A program made the position numbers and the translations under genes. A stretch of DNA of 64,000 bases from assembly GCA_017795005.1 (NCBI GenBank), contig CP051242.1, forward strand, positions 372,001-436,000, written 5' to 3'. The notes below the pieces were generated by a model. It ran no database searches. It was not told the origin of the DNA and saw only the letters and a program-made list of their open reading frames with translations. Below are positions 8,872 through 16,175 of the stretch, piece by piece. How positions within the stretch are numbered: the stretch's first letter is position 1; the number at the start of each line of letters is the position of its first letter. Source of the DNA: Balneolaceae bacterium. Its GTDB lineage: Bacteria > Bacteroidota > Rhodothermia > Balneolales > Balneolaceae.

Positions 8872-9542
8872 TTAATCTTCTCCACTAACTCGCCGTCTTT
8901 GTATCGTTCCTGAGTAGAAATATTTCCTTCAGGGTCGTAGAGAGTATATAAGCCCTGATAATTACTCAACTCATCGTAAGCTAGCTCGTATTTAGGGTTT
9001 CCGTTTTTATACCATTCTTTTACATGAGTTAGTTCTTCAGCAGCATTAAAAGTTTTGTGTTGAGTACGCAAAAGTTGGTCATTCTCACCAAACCAGCGAA
9101 AACCGGAATGTTTACCATTGCTATACAAGTATTCAACCTTAGAAAACTGATTTTTGTCATCGTCGTACTCGACTTCCTCGGTTACCAAACCATCCTTAAA
9201 AGTGTGAACCCGACGGAGTTTTTGAGTTTCTTTATTGAACCAGGAAACTTCACCTGTAAGCAATTCGTCATTGACCGTATAAAGCAGTAACCCGGAGCTA
9301 TCTTTTTCTGATGGAAGCAGATACCCGATTTCAATTTCAGCATAAAGCTCTTCATCTCCATTACTAATGAATGTCAACCCGACTTCTTCACTTTCAACAC
9401 AAAACAAAAAAGAAAAGGCTGTAATCAAAGGAATTACAGTAAAAGAACGAATGCTGTTATTAAGCCAGGATTGACTTTTTCGCATCATCAAAAACCTTTT
9501 TTGAGCCAAAGAAAAGTTGATATGGCTGGTAAAGCGATTCAT
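8868..9542 (-). CDS. Tandem YwqK/MORN-like membrane protein, copy 2
   Basis: 224 residues, the closest relative of copy 1 (shared SNGDEELYAEIEIGY / TDDNPELYADIELGF, ELLTGEVSWF / QLFTGSISWF and YKDGELVEK blocks). Leader MNRFTSHINFSLAQKRF, LMMRK, one hydrophobic segment ending SFLFCVES. It overlaps copy 1 as ATGA at 9539-9542. The high similarity between copies 1 and 2 suggests a recent duplication within the array. The role is unknown; in other genomes annotated relatives are called 'toxin-antitoxin system YwqK family antitoxin', a label I would not take literally here. Confidence 0.78.
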   Translation of the reverse strand: MNRFTSHINFSLAQKRFLMMRKSQSWLNNSIRSFTVIPLITAFSFLFCVESEEVGLTFISNGDEELYAEIEIGYLLPSEKDSSGLLLYTVNDELLTGEVSWFNKETQKLRRVHTFKDGLVTEEVEYDDDKNQFSKVEYLYSNGKHSGFRWFGENDQLLRTQHKTFNAAEELTHVKEWYKNGNPKYELAYDELSNYQGLYTLYDPEGNISTQERYKDGELVEKIK

Positions 9543-10228
9543 TTTAGTTTCTCCACTAACTCGCCGTCTTTGTATCGCTCTTGTTCAAGAATCTTACCTT
9601 GTTTATCGTACAGGGTCATTAATCCCTGATACAATAAAGGCTTCTCATCTTTTCCTTCCGACATAAATCCCTCAAACTTGAGCTGACCATTTGGGTGCCA
9701 TTCTCTTATCATTGAGAGACTATCTCCAGGAACTGGAGTGCCAAGCCAATCTCTCAAAATTTGATCGTTCGCATCATAATGCCTGAATCCTGCACGAATG
9801 CCATCCTCAAAAACATGTTCAATTCTGAAGATTTGATTCCCATTTTTATCGTATTCAATTCCTTCAACCTGGAGACCGTTTTCGAAAATCGCTTTTCTGA
9901 CTAATCGATCATTGTCTTCTCTAAACCATGAGATGGAGCCAGTAAAGAGCTGATTATCTGTTGTGTAGTATAATAGTTCAGAGGTCTTTTCATCAGAGGG
10001 AAATTTAAATCCTAATTCAATATCTGCATATAATTCCGGGTTATCATCCGTAATTAAAATCAAGTCACCGGAATCATGTCTTACGCAAGACAGAAATACA
10101 AACAGTGCAATAGCTGGTAGAAAAGAAAGTAATCGAAGGATTTTATTAAACCGGGATTGATATTTTCCCATCATAAAAAGTCGCTTTCTTGTGAGAGAGA
10201 AATTAATATGGCTGGTAAACCGATTCAC
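9539..10228 (-). CDS. Tandem YwqK/MORN-like membrane protein, copy 1
   Basis: 229 residues. It starts with GTG at 10226-10228, overlapping the TGA of the M56 gene (GTGA). Leader MNRFTSHINFSLTRKRL, FMMGK, a basic loop, then the hydrophobic segment LLSFLPAIALFVFLSC. The soluble part ends IREWHPNGQLKFEGF ... QGLMTLYDKQGKILEQERYKDGELVEKLK. From family knowledge, the block 'F.YSLTKKRLxMM' plus a transmembrane helix directly follows the peptidase domain in many fused Bacteroidota M56 proteins, so this gene looks like the detached tail of the upstream protein. Confidence 0.8.
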   Translation of the reverse strand: MNRFTSHINFSLTRKRLFMMGKYQSRFNKILRLLSFLPAIALFVFLSCVRHDSGDLILITDDNPELYADIELGFKFPSDEKTSELLYYTTDNQLFTGSISWFREDNDRLVRKAIFENGLQVEGIEYDKNGNQIFRIEHVFEDGIRAGFRHYDANDQILRDWLGTPVPGDSLSMIREWHPNGQLKFEGFMSEGKDEKPLLYQGLMTLYDKQGKILEQERYKDGELVEKLK

Positions 10229-11040
10229 TTGATCTTCTCCGTTTGTTTATCAGTGGAAACAAATTCCAATAAAACAGACTGGTAATCGGATACGCTTTCA
10301 GAAACAGTAACAGCACCCTCATCCGCTAAAAACTCATGATTCAACTGAATAGAATGCTTGTAGAAATACAATACAGGGTTAAACCAGAAGATGGTTTTTA
10401 CAAACTCAACCAAAAGAACATCCAGTGAGTGTTTTTGGCGTATATGAGTGAGTTCATGCTCCAGTATTTCCGGGGCGATTTTACCGGACTCAAAATCCTT
10501 TTTATTCAGAAAAATCCACTTGAAAAAAGACTGTGGGGTAACAGGCTCATCAAGTAAAACCAATGTGGATGTTTTAAATGAACTTTTGGTGCCCTTTCTG
10601 ACTTTCGAAAACAGCTCAAAAAGTCCGGAACCAAATCGAATCAAAAAGAAAAGTGTAATAAACAGGTAGATACCTGCAATTATTTCTTTTCTGGAGAACC
10701 TGGGCTCCTCGGGTACAATGGGAGAATTAGATTCGCTAACGGCTTCATCAACTTCAGCTGCGGGTGTAGAGGGCGGACTGGTTATAACCGGCTCAATAGT
10801 TCTTGCAACAAACTCAGAGGGAGCATTTATGGTCGACTCCACTTTATGTAACTCTACCCCGGCAATTTTTGTGTCCGGACTGATATCAATCTGAATGAGA
10901 GGGGCTGTTAATCCCAACCCGAGAGCGATCAGCAAAAAGACCCGGTTAAAGGAGTGCATCTTTTCATTTTCGAGAAAAAGCTTGTACAATCCTAAAAGGA
11001 TCGCCAACAGAATAGTAGACTTTACGAGATAGATGATCAT
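10225..11040 (-). CDS. BlaR1/MecR1-type M56 membrane peptidase (short, no sensor tail)
   Basis: 271 residues. N-terminal transmembrane helices (MIIYLVKSTILLAILLGLYKLFL; VFLLIALGLGLTAPLIQI), a Pro/Glu-rich loop, a third helix near residue 125, then the zinc peptidase core with HELTHIRQKHS (HExxH) and a second conserved block HEFLADEGAV carrying the third ligand Glu. In the BlaR1 family this cytoplasm-facing peptidase is activated by an external signal and removes the cognate repressor. This protein stops at TEKIK about 30 residues after HEFLADEGAV and lacks the usual extracellular sensor. It overlaps the BlaI gene as ATGA and the first YwqK paralog as GTGA. Confidence 0.88.
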   Translation of the reverse strand: MIIYLVKSTILLAILLGLYKLFLENEKMHSFNRVFLLIALGLGLTAPLIQIDISPDTKIAGVELHKVESTINAPSEFVARTIEPVITSPPSTPAAEVDEAVSESNSPIVPEEPRFSRKEIIAGIYLFITLFFLIRFGSGLFELFSKVRKGTKSSFKTSTLVLLDEPVTPQSFFKWIFLNKKDFESGKIAPEILEHELTHIRQKHSLDVLLVEFVKTIFWFNPVLYFYKHSIQLNHEFLADEGAVTVSESVSDYQSVLLEFVSTDKQTEKIK

Positions 11041-11408
11041 GATTTCTTCCTCTCAAGTTCTTTTTCTACAATGGACTTCAGCTCTTCAAGTTCAGATGCG
11101 GAAAGGTTGGTTTCTGATGTGAAGAACGAAGCAAACTGAGCGGAAGAATTATTGAAGAACTTCTTTATCAACCCATTTACGTGCTTCGAGAAGTAATCGG
11201 TTTTCTTAACCAGGGGAAAATACTCTCTTGACCGACCATGTTGGTTATAATCCACAAAACCTTTTTCCTGCATACGTTTCAATAGCGTTGCGATTGTGGT
11301 TGGAGCCGGTTTCGGCTCAGGATATTCTTCCAACAAATCTCCCATATACGCTTTTTCAAGCTTCCAGAGATGCTGCATTAATTCTTCTTCTGTTTGAGAC
11401 AATGACAT
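11037..11408 (-). CDS. BlaI/MecI/CopY-family transcriptional repressor
   Basis: 123-residue winged-helix repressor. The N-terminal domain has MSLSQTEEELMQHLWKLEKAYMGDLLEEYPEPKPAPTTIATLLKRMQEKGFV with the BlaI-type recognition helix (TTIATLLKRMQEKGF), and the C-terminal helices (SASELEELKSIVEKELERK) would form the dimer. The family is inactivated by proteolysis by the partner M56 peptidase, which is encoded directly downstream with a 4-nt overlap. Two TTCTAn(6)TAGAA palindromes lie immediately upstream of the start codon, so autorepression of the whole operon is likely. Confidence 0.92.
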   Translation of the reverse strand: MSLSQTEEELMQHLWKLEKAYMGDLLEEYPEPKPAPTTIATLLKRMQEKGFVDYNQHGRSREYFPLVKKTDYFSKHVNGLIKKFFNNSSAQFASFFTSETNLSASELEELKSIVEKELERKKS

Positions 11409-11409
11409 A

Positions 11410-11445
11410 TTCTACGTGTTTAGAATTGTTTCTACAATTGTAGAA
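11410..11445 (-). promoter_or_regulatory. Predicted tandem BlaI-type operators
   Basis: TTCTACAATTGTAGAA (11430-11445) is a perfect 16-bp palindrome containing TACAnnTGTA, the core of known BlaI/MecI operators. An imperfect second site, TTCTACGTGTTTAGAA, is at 11410-11425. Centres are 20 bp apart (about two helical turns) and the second site is 1 bp from the blaI-like start codon, so binding would block transcription or translation start. Confidence 0.7.
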
Positions 11446-11478
11446 GAAAAAATTCTAACATGCAACACTCTTTTAAAA

Positions 11479-11621
11479 GTCATCCCTGCCTGTCCGCCGT
11501 ACTTGTACTTTGGAAGGCGGGCGAAGGCAGGGATCTGGAGTTTCTTAAAGACTCTATTTCCATATTCATTGCTCTGGATTCCCGCCCTGTCTGCCGAACA
11601 GGCAGGCTTCGCGGGAATGAC
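11479..11621. repeat. Long imperfect inverted repeat in intergenic region
   Basis: The outer ends are GTCATCCCTGCCTGTCCGCC and its inverted counterpart ending in GCGGGAATGAC, with internal GGCAGG/CCTGCC blocks (for example CTGCCGAACAGGCAG) able to form stacked hairpins. The 11409-12045 gap also holds the repeats at 11656 and 11737. I see no gene in this 637-bp stretch; the short open frame there lies wholly in repeats. Confidence 0.7.
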
Positions 11622-11655
11622 CAGGAGTGAGTAAATGCATGAAAACCTCGATCCA

Positions 11656-11695
11656 ATGCTCTGCGTTGGATCGAACTAGTAACGACGCAGAGCAT
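11656..11695. repeat. Perfect 11-bp inverted repeat hairpin
   Basis: ATGCTCTGCGT (11656-11666) and ACGCAGAGCAT (11685-11695) are perfect inverted complements separated by 18 nt. It sits between two members of the dispersed palindromic repeats; no U-tract follows, so it is listed as a repeat, not a terminator. Confidence 0.7.
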
Positions 11696-11736
11696 CGTTA
11701 CCAGGAGAGATATTCAGATGCAACCCCATATTCTTT

Positions 11737-11855
11737 TGTCATCCTGATCCCGAGAATTCGGAACAAAGGATCTGCAAAAATACGAACTGGTATTCAATGA
11801 TAATTGTGCAGATTCCCTGCCTACCGCAGGCAGGTTCGCTATAGCTCAGAATGAC
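11737..11855. repeat. Palindromic dispersed repeat, family A-like copy
   Basis: It begins TGTCATCCTGA and ends CTCAGAATGAC, with internal AGGATCTGCA and its inverse TGCAGATTCC. The same GTCATyCTGA...AGGATCTGCA architecture recurs at 14457-14535. It lies 190 bp upstream of lpdA. Confidence 0.7.
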
Positions 11856-12045
11856 TTTTAATATAAAGCCAGAGTTAAGCTTCAGGTAAAACCATGGGAC
11901 AAAACTCGAACTTCATTTCTAAAACCCTTACCTTATCAGGCCTTGGCAAAATTGCTCCAAACCTGTTGGGAGCCTGAACTTTTAAAAGTGGTATTAAGTT
12001 TAGTAAACGTCAGGAAAACACCGAAACTATTATCAAAAGGAAATC

Positions 12046-13464
12046 ATGGCAAAAGAATTTGATGTATGCGTAATCGGGTCTGGTCCCGGAGGATATGTAG
12101 CTGCAATCCGCGCATCGCAACTGGGATTTAAAACCGCAATTGTAGAGAAAAGACATTTAGGCGGAGTGTGTTTAAATATTGGATGTATCCCAACTAAAGC
12201 ATTGCTTCGTTCAGCAGAAGTACTGGAATCTATCCAACATGCCGATGACTATGGAATCTCTGTTAAAGATGTAAGCGCGGATTTTGACGGTATCGTGAAA
12301 AGAAGCCGTGGCGTTGCGAATAAAATGAGTAAAGGTGTGCAGTTTCTGATGAAAGCCAATAAGATTGAGGTATTCATGGGAACCGGAGTATTCAAATCAA
12401 AAACCGAATTAGCGGTGAATGATGAGAATGGAAAGGAATCAGAAAGCATAAAAGCGAAGAATTTTATCATTGCGACTGGTGCAAGGCCACGTCAGCTTCC
12501 CGGGTTAGAAATTGATGGTGAAATGATCATCGATTCGGAAAAGGCAATGACTATGGAAAAGCAGCCAAAGAAAATGGTAATTGTTGGAGCTGGCGCGATT
12601 GGAGTTGAGTTTGCTTACTTCTACAACACCATCGGTACGGAAGTGACTATCGTTGAGCTTCAGAAAACATTGGTTCCTGTTGAAGATAATGATGTTGGAC
12701 GTGAGCTTGGCAAAATCTACAAGAAAAAAGGAATTAATATTCTAACCGAAAGTACGGTTGAAAAGGTTGAGAAGAAGGGCAAAGGTGTTTCTGTAACCGT
12801 GAAAACCAAAAAAGGCGAAGAGAAAATCGAAGCGGACGTTGTGCTTTCTGCAGTTGGTGTAACCGGTAATGTAGAAGGACTTGGACTGGAAGAAATTGGC
12901 GTTAAAGTAGAACGCGGAGCAATTCAGGTAGATCGCTCAACCTACTCAACGGGCGTAGATGGTATTTATGCAATCGGCGATATTATTGGTGCGCCATGGT
13001 TAGCGCATAAAGCTTCTCATGAAGCGGTTGTTCTTGCTGAGCAATTAGCAGGAATGAGTCCCAAGCCAATTAACTACAGCAATATCCCGGGATGTACCTA
13101 CTGTGAACCTCAGGTTGCTTCGGTTGGTTTAACAGAAGCTGCCGCTAAAGAAGAAGGCTATGATGTGAAAGTTGGAAAATTTCCTCTTTCAGCAAGTGGT
13201 AAAGCAACCGCTCTTGGTCACGAAGAAGGTTTTGTAAAAGTAGTATTTGATGCTAAATACGGCGAGTGGTTAGGCTGCCATATGATTGGATTCGGAGTAA
13301 CCGAAATGATCGCAGAAGCAGTAGTGGCTCGCGATCTTGAAACTACCGGTCACGAAATCATTAGTGCTGTTCATCCACACCCAACGCTTTCCGAAGCAGT
13401 AATGGAAGCCGTAGCTGAAGCATATAACGAAGGTGTTCATTTAGGAACTCCCGTTAAGAAATAA
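12046..13464 (+). CDS. lpdA: Dihydrolipoyl dehydrogenase (E3)
   Basis: This FAD enzyme reoxidises dihydrolipoyl groups of 2-oxoacid dehydrogenase complexes and the glycine cleavage system, reducing NAD+ (family knowledge). It has 472 residues, the standard length. Visible: FAD-binding GSGPGGYVAA near residue 12, redox disulfide GGVCLNIGCIPTKALL (CxxxxC), NAD-binding GAGAIGVEFA near residue 182, FAD motif YAIGDI, and the C-terminal catalytic His-Glu pair in HPHPTLSEAVMEA. A strong terminator follows. The lipoate genes lipB and lipA are next downstream, a functional grouping since E3 acts on lipoylated E2/GcvH. Confidence 0.97.
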   Translation: MAKEFDVCVIGSGPGGYVAAIRASQLGFKTAIVEKRHLGGVCLNIGCIPTKALLRSAEVLESIQHADDYGISVKDVSADFDGIVKRSRGVANKMSKGVQFLMKANKIEVFMGTGVFKSKTELAVNDENGKESESIKAKNFIIATGARPRQLPGLEIDGEMIIDSEKAMTMEKQPKKMVIVGAGAIGVEFAYFYNTIGTEVTIVELQKTLVPVEDNDVGRELGKIYKKKGINILTESTVEKVEKKGKGVSVTVKTKKGEEKIEADVVLSAVGVTGNVEGLGLEEIGVKVERGAIQVDRSTYSTGVDGIYAIGDIIGAPWLAHKASHEAVVLAEQLAGMSPKPINYSNIPGCTYCEPQVASVGLTEAAAKEEGYDVKVGKFPLSASGKATALGHEEGFVKVVFDAKYGEWLGCHMIGFGVTEMIAEAVVARDLETTGHEIISAVHPHPTLSEAVMEAVAEAYNEGVHLGTPVKK

Positions 13465-13471
13465 TTTAGAT

Positions 13472-13561
13472 TGTCATTTCGAATCCTGATTTATCAGGTG
13501 AGAAATCTAAGCTAAGTCTTAAAAGCAATTTTTTAGATTTCTCGCTCCGCTCGAAATGACA
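13472..13561. repeat. Palindromic dispersed repeat, family A copy 2
   Basis: It starts TGTCATTTCGAATCCTGA and ends CGCTCCGCTCGAAATGACA. The right arm is the inverse complement of the left arm of the copy at 5838 (GTCATTTCGAGCGGAGCG), so the two elements are near-copies in opposite orientation. It immediately follows lpdA. Confidence 0.85.
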
Positions 13562-13572
13562 AAGAAAAGTTT

Positions 13573-13601
13573 ATGGCTCCCAGATAAGGGAGCCATTTTT
13601 G
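13573..13601 (+). terminator. lpdA: Rho-independent terminator of lpdA
   Basis: ATGGCTCCC (13573-13581) and GGGAGCCAT (13588-13596) form a perfect 9-bp stem with a 6-nt loop, followed by TTTTTG. Classic intrinsic terminator structure downstream of lpdA and the family A repeat. Confidence 0.88.
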
Positions 13602-13632
13602 TCTTATTGAAAAAGTGAAAATAAAGTAATAG

Positions 13633-13704
13633 GTCATCCTGAGAATACCTCCGAAGGATCTAGTCGGATATCCGCTTAGATCTTTCGCTTTCGCTCAAGA
13701 TGAC
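13633..13704. repeat. Palindromic dispersed repeat, family A-like copy
   Basis: Ends GTCATCCTGAG and CTCAAGATGAC are imperfect inverted complements; internal GAAGGATCTAG and TAGATCTTTCG are also paired. It lies just upstream of lipB, so it would be within or next to its leader. Confidence 0.7.
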
Positions 13705-13718
13705 TGACTATGTGATAA

Positions 13719-14447
13719 GTGGAAAATCAAAAAACCATAGAACTCTACGATCTCGGTAAGGCATCCTACCAACCAACGTGGGAGCTTCAGCATAAGGTGC
13801 AGCAAAGCATCATTGAAGAAAAGCGCGCTGAACAGATAGGAGAACTTGAAGGTGTTCGAAAAACCGATGCGCTCTTATTTGTCGAACATCCTCATGTGTA
13901 TACACTCGGAAAAAGCGGAGCAGAAGAGAATATGCTTCGCTCTATGGCTGAACTGCTCAAACTGGATGCGGAGTTTGTGAGAATTGATAGGGGCGGTGAC
14001 ATCACTTACCACGGGCCGGGACAAATTGTTGGATATCCGATTTTGGATCTCGACCGCCATTTCACCGATATCCATAAATACCTTCGTTACCTGGAAGAGG
14101 TGTTAATTAAAGTATGTGCCGACTATGGTTTTGAAGCCGGAAGAATTGAAGGGCTAACGGGTGTATGGATTGGCGAAGAAAAGATAGCCGCGATGGGAAT
14201 CAGATGCTCCAGGTGGGTTACCATGCATGGATTCGCGTTTAATGTAAACACTGATCTTTCCTATTTTCAGCACATTGTACCTTGCGGAATTCAGGATAAA
14301 GCCGTTACCAGTTTGGAAAAGCTAACCGGAAATAAAATGGATTTAGCTGAAGTGAAAGAAAGGATCGTTTTTCACTTTGAGAATGTTTTTGGAATTCGCC
14401 TTCAAAGCAAGGGCGGACAAGCAGAACTAGAGAAGAATTTTTTGTAA
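13719..14447 (+). CDS. lipB: Octanoyl-[acyl-carrier-protein]:protein octanoyltransferase
   Basis: Transfers octanoate from ACP to lipoyl domains, the first step of endogenous lipoate synthesis; LipA then inserts sulfur. The 242-residue protein contains the LipB signature RGGDITYHGPGQIVGYPILDL near residue 89. The catalytic Cys is visible in HIVPCGIQDKAVTSL and the conserved Lys in GVWIGEEKIAAMGI. The start is GTG (13719-13721), giving MENQKTIELYDLG, a typical LipB N-terminus. lipA lies 109 bp downstream, separated only by a palindromic repeat, so cotranscription is plausible. Confidence 0.95.
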   Translation: MENQKTIELYDLGKASYQPTWELQHKVQQSIIEEKRAEQIGELEGVRKTDALLFVEHPHVYTLGKSGAEENMLRSMAELLKLDAEFVRIDRGGDITYHGPGQIVGYPILDLDRHFTDIHKYLRYLEEVLIKVCADYGFEAGRIEGLTGVWIGEEKIAAMGIRCSRWVTMHGFAFNVNTDLSYFQHIVPCGIQDKAVTSLEKLTGNKMDLAEVKERIVFHFENVFGIRLQSKGGQAELEKNFL

Positions 14448-14456
14448 CTTTTGCTT

Positions 14457-14535
14457 TGTCATTCTGAGTGGAGCGAAGAATCTACACAGCTATTAAAAAG
14501 CTTTGCAGATCCTTCGGAAGTATCCTCAGGATGAC
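14457..14535. repeat. Palindromic dispersed repeat between lipB and lipA
   Basis: It begins TGTCATTCTGAGTGGAGCG and ends CCTCAGGATGACT, forming an imperfect long hairpin; the core AGCTTTGCAGATCCTTCGG resembles that at 11737. The element lies 10 bp after the lipB stop, so it would be folded in the lipB-lipA mRNA. Confidence 0.75.
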
Positions 14536-14556
14536 TAATAAAAAAGATATTATTTC

Positions 14557-15432
14557 ATGATCAAAGAACTACAAATCGTAGAAAAGAAGTCAACGAAGCG
14601 TCGTCCGGAATGGCTTCGTGTAAAGCTTCCGTCAGGAGAGAAGTTCAAAGAGGTATTGAATACCATCAACGAACATAAATTGAACACTGTTTGTGCCGAA
14701 GCCCGTTGCCCGAATATGGGTGAGTGCTGGGGGGCAGGAACAGCGACTTTTATGTTATTGGGAGATGTTTGTACACGTTCCTGTGCCTTTTGTGCAGTAA
14801 AAACAGGTCGGCCACCAGCTGATCTTGACTGGGAAGAACCGGCAAGGGTTGCTGATGCTGCAAGCAAAATGAAATTAAAACATGTGGTTCTTACTTCCAT
14901 TAACAGAGATGACCGTAAAGATGGCGGCGCTCCAATTTTTGCAGCAACACATGTTGAGCTTCGCAAAGCGATTGAAGGAGTAACGATTGAGTCTTTAATT
15001 CCTGATTTCCGGGGCGATTGGGATACCTTACAAATTGTGTTAGATACCCCTCCTGATGTACTAAGTCACAATTTGGAAACAGTTCCCAGATTGTATAGAA
15101 GAGTAAGACCACAGGCAAAATATGAGCGATCTTTAGAACTACTTCAACGAACTAAAGATGCTGGGGTAAAGTCAAAAACCGGAATTATGGTTGGTTTAGG
15201 GGAAACCAGAGAAGAAGTTATTGAACTGATGCAGGATTGTGTTGATCATAGTGTGGATGTTTTAACTATTGGTCAATACATGCAACCCACAAAAATGCAT
15301 CACCCTGTGATGGATTGGGTACATCCGGATCAGTTTGCAGAATATAAAGAAGTTGGCGAGAAGCTTGGAATAGGACATGTTGAAAGTGGTCCGCTTGTGC
15401 GATCATCGTATCACGCAGAAAGACACGTTTAA
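14557..15432 (+). CDS. lipA: Lipoyl synthase (radical SAM)
   Basis: Inserts two sulfurs into protein-bound octanoyl groups, consuming an auxiliary 4Fe-4S cluster. 291 residues, normal length. The auxiliary cluster motif is CAEARCPNMGECW (C-x4-C-x5-C, about residues 46-57), the radical SAM motif is CTRSCAFC (CxxxCxxC, about residues 72-79), and the C-terminal RSSYHAE carries the conserved RSSY serine ligand. All expected Fe-S ligands are present. It follows lipB and precedes plsY. Confidence 0.97.
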   Translation: MIKELQIVEKKSTKRRPEWLRVKLPSGEKFKEVLNTINEHKLNTVCAEARCPNMGECWGAGTATFMLLGDVCTRSCAFCAVKTGRPPADLDWEEPARVADAASKMKLKHVVLTSINRDDRKDGGAPIFAATHVELRKAIEGVTIESLIPDFRGDWDTLQIVLDTPPDVLSHNLETVPRLYRRVRPQAKYERSLELLQRTKDAGVKSKTGIMVGLGETREEVIELMQDCVDHSVDVLTIGQYMQPTKMHHPVMDWVHPDQFAEYKEVGEKLGIGHVESGPLVRSSYHAERHV

Positions 15433-15479
15433 TTTGTTTCCTGACTGCCGGGCAGTATCTTAGATTAAATAATTAGGAA

Positions 15480-16175
15480 ATGCTCTCTACACTTACGGTA
15501 ATTTTTATAAGCTACCTTCTGGGTTCTATTCCCTCCGCTATATGGGTTGGGAAAATATTTAAAGGAGTAGACGTCAGAGAGCATGGAAGTGGAAACGCCG
15601 GCACCACCAATACCTTTCGAGTGTTAGGTGTTCCTTTTGGAATTACCGTTTTTGTGATGGATTTCATGAAGGGTTTTGTTCCTTCATTCTGGCTAAGCGT
15701 TCTTGCATTTGATTTATTTTCAGGCCCACTTGCCCCACCGCTTTGGGATGTGGAAGCATTTTTAAAAATTTCATGCGGACTTTTCGCTGTTATTGGACAC
15801 ATGTTTCCGATATTTGCCAATTTTAAAGGAGGAAAAGGAGCGGCCACGGCATGTGGGATGCTTTTTGGAGTTGAACCAATATCAATTTCAATATCCGCGA
15901 CCATTTTCGTTCTCACTATTCTGATTACCAGATATGTTTCTTTGGCATCAATCTTGGCATCTTTTTTCTACCCAATCACCTTGCTAATTATGAGATATGC
16001 TTTGGATATCGATATTGATGGAAGTATCATCATTTTCAGTGTGCTGGTGGCTACAGGAATTATAGTACGTCATAAATCCAATATTCAACGCCTGAAAGAT
16101 GGGACCGAAAGTAAAGTGGGTAAGAAAAAGCCTGCTGAACAGGAACAAACAGAAACTGCCGGAGCAGAAGCATGA
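15480..16175 (+). CDS. plsY: Acyl-phosphate:glycerol-3-phosphate acyltransferase
   Basis: Integral membrane enzyme acylating sn-glycerol-3-phosphate at position 1 with acyl-phosphate. 231 residues with about five to six membrane segments. Visible PlsY motifs: SYLLGSIPSAIWVGK near the N-terminus, DVREHGSGNAGTTNTFRVLG (GSGNxGxTN) and FPIFANFKGGKGAATACG (KGGKGxAT). The C-terminal tail (about 30 residues, Lys/Glu/Gln-rich) is an extension beyond the usual end. It overlaps gpsA by 4 nt, coupling synthesis of the substrate and its acylation. Confidence 0.95.
   Translation: MLSTLTVIFISYLLGSIPSAIWVGKIFKGVDVREHGSGNAGTTNTFRVLGVPFGITVFVMDFMKGFVPSFWLSVLAFDLFSGPLAPPLWDVEAFLKISCGLFAVIGHMFPIFANFKGGKGAATACGMLFGVEPISISISATIFVLTILITRYVSLASILASFFYPITLLIMRYALDIDIDGSIIIFSVLVATGIIVRHKSNIQRLKDGTESKVGKKKPAEQEQTETAGAEA

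Noticed and set aside
6786-10228. Genuine toxin-antitoxin pairs suggested by the YwqK 'antitoxin' label
   Set aside because: No toxin gene is adjacent; context is a BlaI/M56 regulatory operon, and the label derives from automatic annotation of the family.
11480-11695. Open frame of about 71 codons in the gap upstream of the BlaI gene
   Set aside because: It lies entirely within inverted repeats and its translation has no protein-like pattern; similar repeat-derived frames occur at 22572-22784 and 47511-47811.
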